Shown: positions 5,500 through 8,836 of the stretch, one piece after another
How positions within the stretch are numbered: the stretch's first letter is position 1
How the letters are laid out: the number at the start of each line of letters is the position of its first letter
Assembly: GCA_007129335.1 (NCBI GenBank)
Contig: SKVS01000070.1
Coordinates: 1 to 8,836, forward strand
Source: Spirochaetaceae bacterium
Lineage (GTDB): Bacteria; Spirochaetota; Spirochaetia; DSM-27196; Salinispiraceae
Direction: 5' to 3'
Length of the DNA: 8,836 bases
Program-made: the position numbers and the translations under genes
Notes under the pieces: generated by a model
What the model was told of the DNA's origin: nothing
Databases searched by the model: none
Seen by the model: the letters and a program-made list of their open reading frames with translations, nothing else

Positions 5500-6945
5500 A
5501 TGAGTACTAACAACCATATAAAACGAACACGGGTTAAGATTCTTTTGGAAACCGAACCCGGATCTGAACCGGTTCTGGCAAAGGGCTGGGTGAGAACAAA
5601 ACGGGAAAGCAAAGACCTGGTCTTCTTTGAAATCAACGACGGCTCATCCATGGCAAATATTCAGGCAGTAGTCGACCGCTCGACACCCGAGGGTTTAAAA
5701 GCCCTCGACGGACCTACCCTCCAAAGGCTTCAGACCGGTGCGAGTGTGGCCGTAACGGGTATTCTGGTGGAAAGCCCCGGACAAAAACAAAAGGTTGAAC
5801 TCCACGGAACAGCCATACAGGTTATTGGCGAAGCCCCCGCAGAAAGTTACCCCCTACAGAAAAAAAGACACAGCTACGAATACCTTCGGGAAATTGCCCA
5901 TTTGCGTCCCCGGACCAATACCTTCGGCGCAGTAATCAGGGTACGAAACCGTATGGCCATGGCAATCCACGAGTACTTTCAAACCAATGGCTTTCTCTGG
6001 GCCCACACCCCCATAATTACCGCAAGCGATGCAGAAGGAGCGGGTGAAATGTTCCAGGTTACCACCCTGCCCCTGGAAAACCTGGCCAAAGCCGATCCGT
6101 CCCGGTTTGAACAGGGAATCGATTATTCCCGGGATTTTTTCGGTAAACCGGCATTTTTAACGGTCAGTGGCCAGCTTAATGGTGAAATTCTTGCTACCGC
6201 CCTTGACCGCATCTATACCTTCGGCCCTACCTTTCGGGCTGAAAATTCCAATACCAGCAGACACCTTGCAGAATTCTGGATGATCGAACCGGAGGTTGCC
6301 TTCTGCGACATCCACGAAGACATGGACCTTGCTGAAGCCTTCTTGAAGTATGTCCTCAATGCGGTTCTTACAGATTGCCGGGAAGATATGGAATTCTTCG
6401 ACCAACGAATACAGCCAGGAATTATCTCCCAGCTCCAACAGGTAGTAGAATCTTCCTTCCACCGTATAACCTATACCCAGGCCATAGAGGATCTGGAAAA
6501 TGCCATGACTAAGGGTACGAAATTTGAATACAAGCCCAGTTGGGGCGCGGATCTCCAAAGCGAGCACGAAAAGTACCTTACCGAAGAAATATACAAGGGC
6601 CCGGTTATTGTTACCGATTATCCCAAAGAAATAAAAGCCTTCTACATGAAGTTAAACGACGATGGTAAAACCGTGCGCGGCATGGATGTACTTGTACCAC
6701 GACTGGGAGAAATTATTGGAGGCAGCGAGCGGGAAGAACGTTTGGAGGTACTGCAAGCACGGATGGCTGAGGCTGGATTAGATGAGAAAGCATACTGGTG
6801 GTATTTGGATCTCAGACGGTTCGGAACGGTGCCCCACGCGGGATTTGGACTGGGTTTCGAGCGATTAATTCAATACGTTACGGGAATGCAAAATATCCGG
6901 GATGTTATTCCCTTTCCCCGTACACCAAAGAGTGCAGATTTTTAA
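5500..6945 (+). CDS. asnS: asparaginyl-tRNA synthetase
   Basis: Class IIb aminoacyl-tRNA synthetase that charges tRNA-Asn with asparagine using ATP. It has 481 residues, full length. An OB-fold anticodon-binding domain lies at about 22-110 ([20 protein letters not shown]). Motif 1 is around 157-173 ([16 protein letters not shown]), motif 2 is [21 protein letters not shown] at about 245-265, and motif 3 is [13 protein letters not shown] with DVIPFPRTP at 448-476. The [11 protein letters not shown] and [18 protein letters not shown] stretches are close to E. coli AsnRS. Having AsnRS suggests direct charging of tRNA-Asn; whether GatCAB also exists cannot be seen. I chose ATG 5500 (MSTNN) over the in-frame GTG 5482 because a promoter covers the latter. 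The gene is transcribed divergently from the arsC-like gene and ends at a shared terminator with fprA. Confidence 0.97.
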   Translation: MSTNNHIKRTRVKILLETEPGSEPVLAKGWVRTKRESKDLVFFEINDGSSMANIQAVVDRSTPEGLKALDGPTLQRLQTGASVAVTGILVESPGQKQKVELHGTAIQVIGEAPAESYPLQKKRHSYEYLREIAHLRPRTNTFGAVIRVRNRMAMAIHEYFQTNGFLWAHTPIITASDAEGAGEMFQVTTLPLENLAKADPSRFEQGIDYSRDFFGKPAFLTVSGQLNGEILATALDRIYTFGPTFRAENSNTSRHLAEFWMIEPEVAFCDIHEDMDLAEAFLKYVLNAVLTDCREDMEFFDQRIQPGIISQLQQVVESSFHRITYTQAIEDLENAMTKGTKFEYKPSWGADLQSEHEKYLTEEIYKGPVIVTDYPKEIKAFYMKLNDDGKTVRGMDVLVPRLGEIIGGSEREERLEVLQARMAEAGLDEKAYWWYLDLRRFGTVPHAGFGLGFERLIQYVTGMQNIRDVIPFPRTPKSADF

Positions 6946-6967
6946 TTTTTCTCGAAAAACAGTTGAT

Positions 6968-6990
6968 ACTGGTCCAGAATTCGCACCAGT
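6968..6990. other. minor inverted repeat between asnS and fprA
   Basis: ACTGGT (6968-6973) pairs with ACCAGT (6985-6990) over an 11-base loop. Adding TTG/CAA past a 2-base bulge gives about 9 bp. There is no U run after it on the plus strand, so it is not a classic terminator. It may stabilise the asnS 3' end. Confidence 0.35.
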
Positions 6991-6999
6991 CAAAAAAAG

Positions 7000-7032
7000 A
7001 ACAAGCTTCGGAAATCTGTTCCGAAGCTTGTT
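7000..7032. terminator. bidirectional intrinsic terminator for asnS (+) and fprA (-)
   Basis: AACAAGCTTCGGA (7000-7012) and TCCGAAGCTTGTT (7020-7032) form a perfect 13-bp stem with a 7-base loop. On the minus strand it is followed by a U-rich tract (plus-strand A run 6992-6998), good for fprA. On the plus strand the tail is T-rich but broken (TTCATTTCT after the stem). It sits between the two convergent stops at 6945 and 7063. Confidence 0.92.
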
Positions 7033-7062
7033 TCATTTCTAAAGGTTCATGAGAGCGGCATA

Positions 7063-8304
7063 TTAATCCAGGGCAGGTGCGTTAGCAACCATTTCCTTCA
7101 CATCCCTGGCCAACTGCCTTGCTCGATCTACAAGAATGTCAATATCCGTATCGGTAGGACGGCCTTTAAATTCATGGGGCTCCAGAAAATCCCAGTGCAT
7201 TTTCAAGTGTGCATTAAGGGTTTCCAGCTCTTTTTGAGCTCCCCCACTCCATCCATACGAGCCAAATCGGAAAGCCTTGCGGTTCAAAACCCGCTTTTTC
7301 CCTAGCTCATCGAGGACCATATACATGGGAGGAAACATTTTGTACTCGTAGGTCGGCATTCCCAGAACTACCCCTGTGCTGTTCCAGATGCTGGCCAGAA
7401 TATCTCCCAGGGGCGACTCGGGAACCTGATGCACATGAACCTTAACCCCTTCTTCTTCAAGGGCCTTGATAACCGGCTCAACACCCTGCTGGGTGTTCCC
7501 GTACATGGATCCCCAGATAAAGGTAACTTCTGCTTTTGCAGGCCCTTTTGAGTAGGATGCATAGCGTTTATAATCGTCAATAATCTTCTTGGGATTCTTA
7601 CGCCAAACCAGTCCATGTCCTGGGGCAATAATTTTTACGGGCAGACTTTCCACAGCCTGAATTGCCTTTTGTACCGGCAAACAGAAAGCAGCGACAATGT
7701 TGGAGTAATATCGAACCGCCTCCTTTTCAAAAAAAGCAAGATCCTCATCGGTTAACTGATCATCGTAGGGCGCATCGCCAATTTTCCCGAAAGAACCAAA
7801 GGCATCGCAGGGAAAGAGAGTTCCACTTTTCGTGTCGAAGGTGGCCATTGTTTCCGGCCAGTGTACGTTGGGGATTTCTGCAAAAGCTAGAACCCGCCCG
7901 TCACCCAGATCCACCGAGTCTCCGGTTTTTACCGTACGGATGTTTTCGGTAATGCCGTAGAATGCCTCGAGCAGGGGCTTACCTTTTTCCGAGGTAATGA
8001 TCTGAAATTCAGAACGCATGGTTTTGAAGGTTTCCAGCCAGCCCGAATGGTCGGGTTCCAAATGATTGACAATGACATAATCAATATCATTAATGTCCAA
8101 ACCCATGGAATCAAACTGGGCATAAAGGGTTTCAGGCACACCATCCCAACCGCAAACCCCGTCGATTATTGCGATTTTTTCTCCCTTTACAATGTAGGAA
8201 TTCATGGAAACGCCATTCGGTATTGGCCAAATTCCTTCGAACAACATGTCTTGTGCATTGGCACTTAATCGATAAATGCCTTCGGTAACTTGTGTAGTGT
8301 GCAT
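7063..8304 (-). CDS. fprA: A-type flavodiiron protein (FprA), O2/NO reductase
   Basis: Cytoplasmic enzyme that reduces O2 to water and/or NO to N2O, protecting anaerobes. It has 413 residues from ATG 8304. The N-terminal metallo-beta-lactamase-like domain carries a full set of diiron ligands: H81-x-E83-x-D85-H86 in NHLEPDHSGW, H148 in NVHWPETM, D167 in PCDAFG and H230 in APGHGLVW. From memory these match Moorella FprA almost number for number. The C-terminal flavodoxin domain starts near 258, with the FMN phosphate loop WGSMYGNT at 264-271, then YEYKMFPPMY and GSYGWSGGA. There is no rubredoxin or flavin-reductase extension, so a separate electron donor is needed. ATG 8304 has AAGGAG (plus-strand 8312-8317) 7 bases upstream; the open frame extends to 8367 but lacks homology. 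A terminator follows the stop. Confidence 0.96.
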   Translation of the reverse strand: MHTTQVTEGIYRLSANAQDMLFEGIWPIPNGVSMNSYIVKGEKIAIIDGVCGWDGVPETLYAQFDSMGLDINDIDYVIVNHLEPDHSGWLETFKTMRSEFQIITSEKGKPLLEAFYGITENIRTVKTGDSVDLGDGRVLAFAEIPNVHWPETMATFDTKSGTLFPCDAFGSFGKIGDAPYDDQLTDEDLAFFEKEAVRYYSNIVAAFCLPVQKAIQAVESLPVKIIAPGHGLVWRKNPKKIIDDYKRYASYSKGPAKAEVTFIWGSMYGNTQQGVEPVIKALEEEGVKVHVHQVPESPLGDILASIWNSTGVVLGMPTYEYKMFPPMYMVLDELGKKRVLNRKAFRFGSYGWSGGAQKELETLNAHLKMHWDFLEPHEFKGRPTDTDIDILVDRARQLARDVKEMVANAPALD

Positions 8305-8317
8305 AGCACGGCTCCTT

Positions 8318-8343
8318 AGTATATTTTCCCTGTTCCTGTTCAA
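8318..8343 (-). promoter_or_regulatory. weak promoter candidate for fprA
   Basis: TATACT (8318-8323, 5 of 6 matches) lies on the minus strand directly before the AAGGAG SD, with TTGAAC (8338-8343) 14 bases further up. The spacing is short, and an RNA start 7 bases after the -10 would cut off the SD, so either this is not the promoter or the message is nearly leaderless. Confidence 0.3.
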
Positions 8344-8356
8344 GCAGGATTTTCTC

Positions 8357-8393
8357 TGCTCGAGCAAGATAACTCATGGTCCATCCAGTGGAT
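8357..8393. promoter_or_regulatory. short palindromes upstream of fprA
   Basis: TGCTCGAGCA (8357-8366) is a perfect 10-base palindrome. ATGGTCCAT (8376-8384) and ATCCAGTGGAT (8383-8393) are odd-centred palindromes that overlap each other by two bases. They lie 53-89 bases before the fprA start, where operators are common. No known regulator site is recognised. Confidence 0.3.
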
Positions 8394-8410
8394 AGCATCA
8401 GTCTGCTTTA

Positions 8411-8458
8411 TTGCATACTTTTTTGCATACTTCATTGTATTTTTTTTTGTATTTCCCG
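8411..8458. repeat. 12-base tandem repeat, four units, across the DUF188 gene stop
   Basis: Units start at 8411, 8423, 8435 and 8447: TTGCATACTTTT, TTGCATACTTCA, TTGTATTTTTTT and TTGTATTTCCCG. The first two share their first ten bases exactly; the last two are degenerate. On the coding (minus) strand each unit is four codons: REIQ, KKIQ, then stop-SMQ and KSMQ. The array thus begins inside the gene and continues in frame past its TGA. Confidence 0.7.
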
Positions 8459-8836
8459 GTCCAGTGCATTGGCAAATTGAGATAATTCTTTGGACCCATA
8501 GGATCTCCCTGCCTGTCCTAAGAGGCCCAGACTCCGTAACTCAGCCTTCGTATCGCGCTCCCTCTTTCTGGCTGAAATGGTTTCCCTGGTATGAATGTTC
8601 CCTCGGTCGTTCATAACTCCGACATCCCGTTCCACGAGTTTTTCTGCCAGGGGAATATCCCGGGTAATTACCAAGTCTCCGGTAGAAGCGTGGCATAGAA
8701 TGTAATGGTCAGCAGAGTCAGCTCCCTGTTCCACCTTATGGAAGGAAAAAAACTCATTCCAGTCCATAGATAGATTCTGACAACCTACCAAAATTACGGA
8801 GATACGCCTTTTAACAGCGGCTTTATGGAGAAAAAC
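8432..8836 (-). CDS. YaiI/YqxD family protein (DUF188), 5' end beyond the window
   Basis: Partial gene: 134 residues are visible and the frame is open to the right edge. I see homology to E. coli YaiI (about 152 residues), including QGADSADHYI, GDLVITRDIPLAEKLVERDVGVMNDRGNIHTRETI and a C-terminal FANALDREIQ helix. About 16 N-terminal residues, which should carry the family's WVDADxCP motif, are missing off the edge. The TTG at 8791 is an internal codon, not a start, because the visible residues before it (FLHKAAVKRRISVILVG) fit the family. DUF188 proteins are predicted PIN-like nucleases of unproven function; the conserved Asp residues in ADH, TRD and NDRG fit that. The last codons fall inside a 12-base tandem repeat. 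It lies upstream of fprA on the same strand, 127 bases away with no clear terminator between them. Confidence 0.85.
   Translation of the reverse strand, partial: VFLHKAAVKRRISVILVGCQNLSMDWNEFFSFHKVEQGADSADHYILCHASTGDLVITRDIPLAEKLVERDVGVMNDRGNIHTRETISARKRERDTKAELRSLGLLGQAGRSYGSKELSQFANALDREIQKKIQ

Noticed and set aside
8132..8398. 88-codon minus-strand frame over the fprA 5' end
   Set aside because: It is an out-of-frame shadow of fprA with no recognisable features.
8789..8791. TTG as the start of the DUF188 gene
   Set aside because: The frame continues to the window edge with residues that fit the family, so the true start lies outside.
1..8836. A CRISPR array, mobile element, toxin-antitoxin or defence system
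   Set aside because: There are no spaced repeats, transposase, integrase or nuclease clusters. The DUF188 protein is a predicted PIN-like fold, but no antitoxin is visible beside it.

Overview
The window (about 49-50% G+C by eye) is dense, mostly housekeeping bacterial DNA: ten complete protein genes plus one cut by the right edge. The gene set suggests an anaerobic or microaerophilic bacterium: a clostridial-type 2[4Fe-4S] ferredoxin, an FprA-type diiron flavoprotein that reduces O2 or NO, and stand-alone aromatic and folate enzymes. Protein wording, such as the RsmE N-terminus and the ferredoxin, reminds me of Spirochaetota. That is an impression from memory, not a search result.

Layout. 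Positions 18-993 (+): an XRE/cupin transcription factor followed by a small cytoplasmic parvulin (ppiC). Positions 1019-3071 (-): rsmE and an RlmL-like THUMP RNA methyltransferase, overlapping by 8 bases and so probably translationally coupled; they form an rRNA-modification pair. Positions 3072-3246 hold no gene but are rich in hairpins. Positions 3247-3549 (-): a self-contained ferredoxin unit with a consensus-like promoter, a palindrome at the transcription start, a strong Shine-Dalgarno (SD), a 56-residue CDS and an intrinsic terminator. Positions 3585-5429 (-): arsC-like thioredoxin-fold protein, aroF (DAHP synthase) and folB, tightly packed. Positions 5430-5499 are a divergent promoter region. 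Positions 5500-6945 (+): asnS. A strong bidirectional terminator (7000-7032) separates asnS from the convergent fprA (7065-8304 minus its stop; CDS 7063-8304, -). Upstream of fprA is a 127-base region with several short palindromes. Then comes a YaiI/YqxD (DUF188) gene (-) that runs off the right end, with a 12-base tandem repeat straddling its stop codon.

How the genes fit together. The ferredoxin and FprA fit low-potential electron transfer and oxygen or NO detoxification in an anaerobe. aroF and folB lie at the entry to the shikimate pathway and in the pterin branch of folate synthesis, two routes that meet at dihydropteroate. rsmE, the RlmL-like gene and asnS serve translation.

I found no CRISPR array, insertion sequence, tRNA, rRNA or obvious novel defence or mobile system. 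The least expected signals are regulatory. Several genes lack an SD but have a promoter -10 element 6-8 bases before the start codon, which suggests leaderless mRNAs. The 12-base repeat through the DUF188 stop codon is the other one. No stretch over 300 bases lacks a gene.
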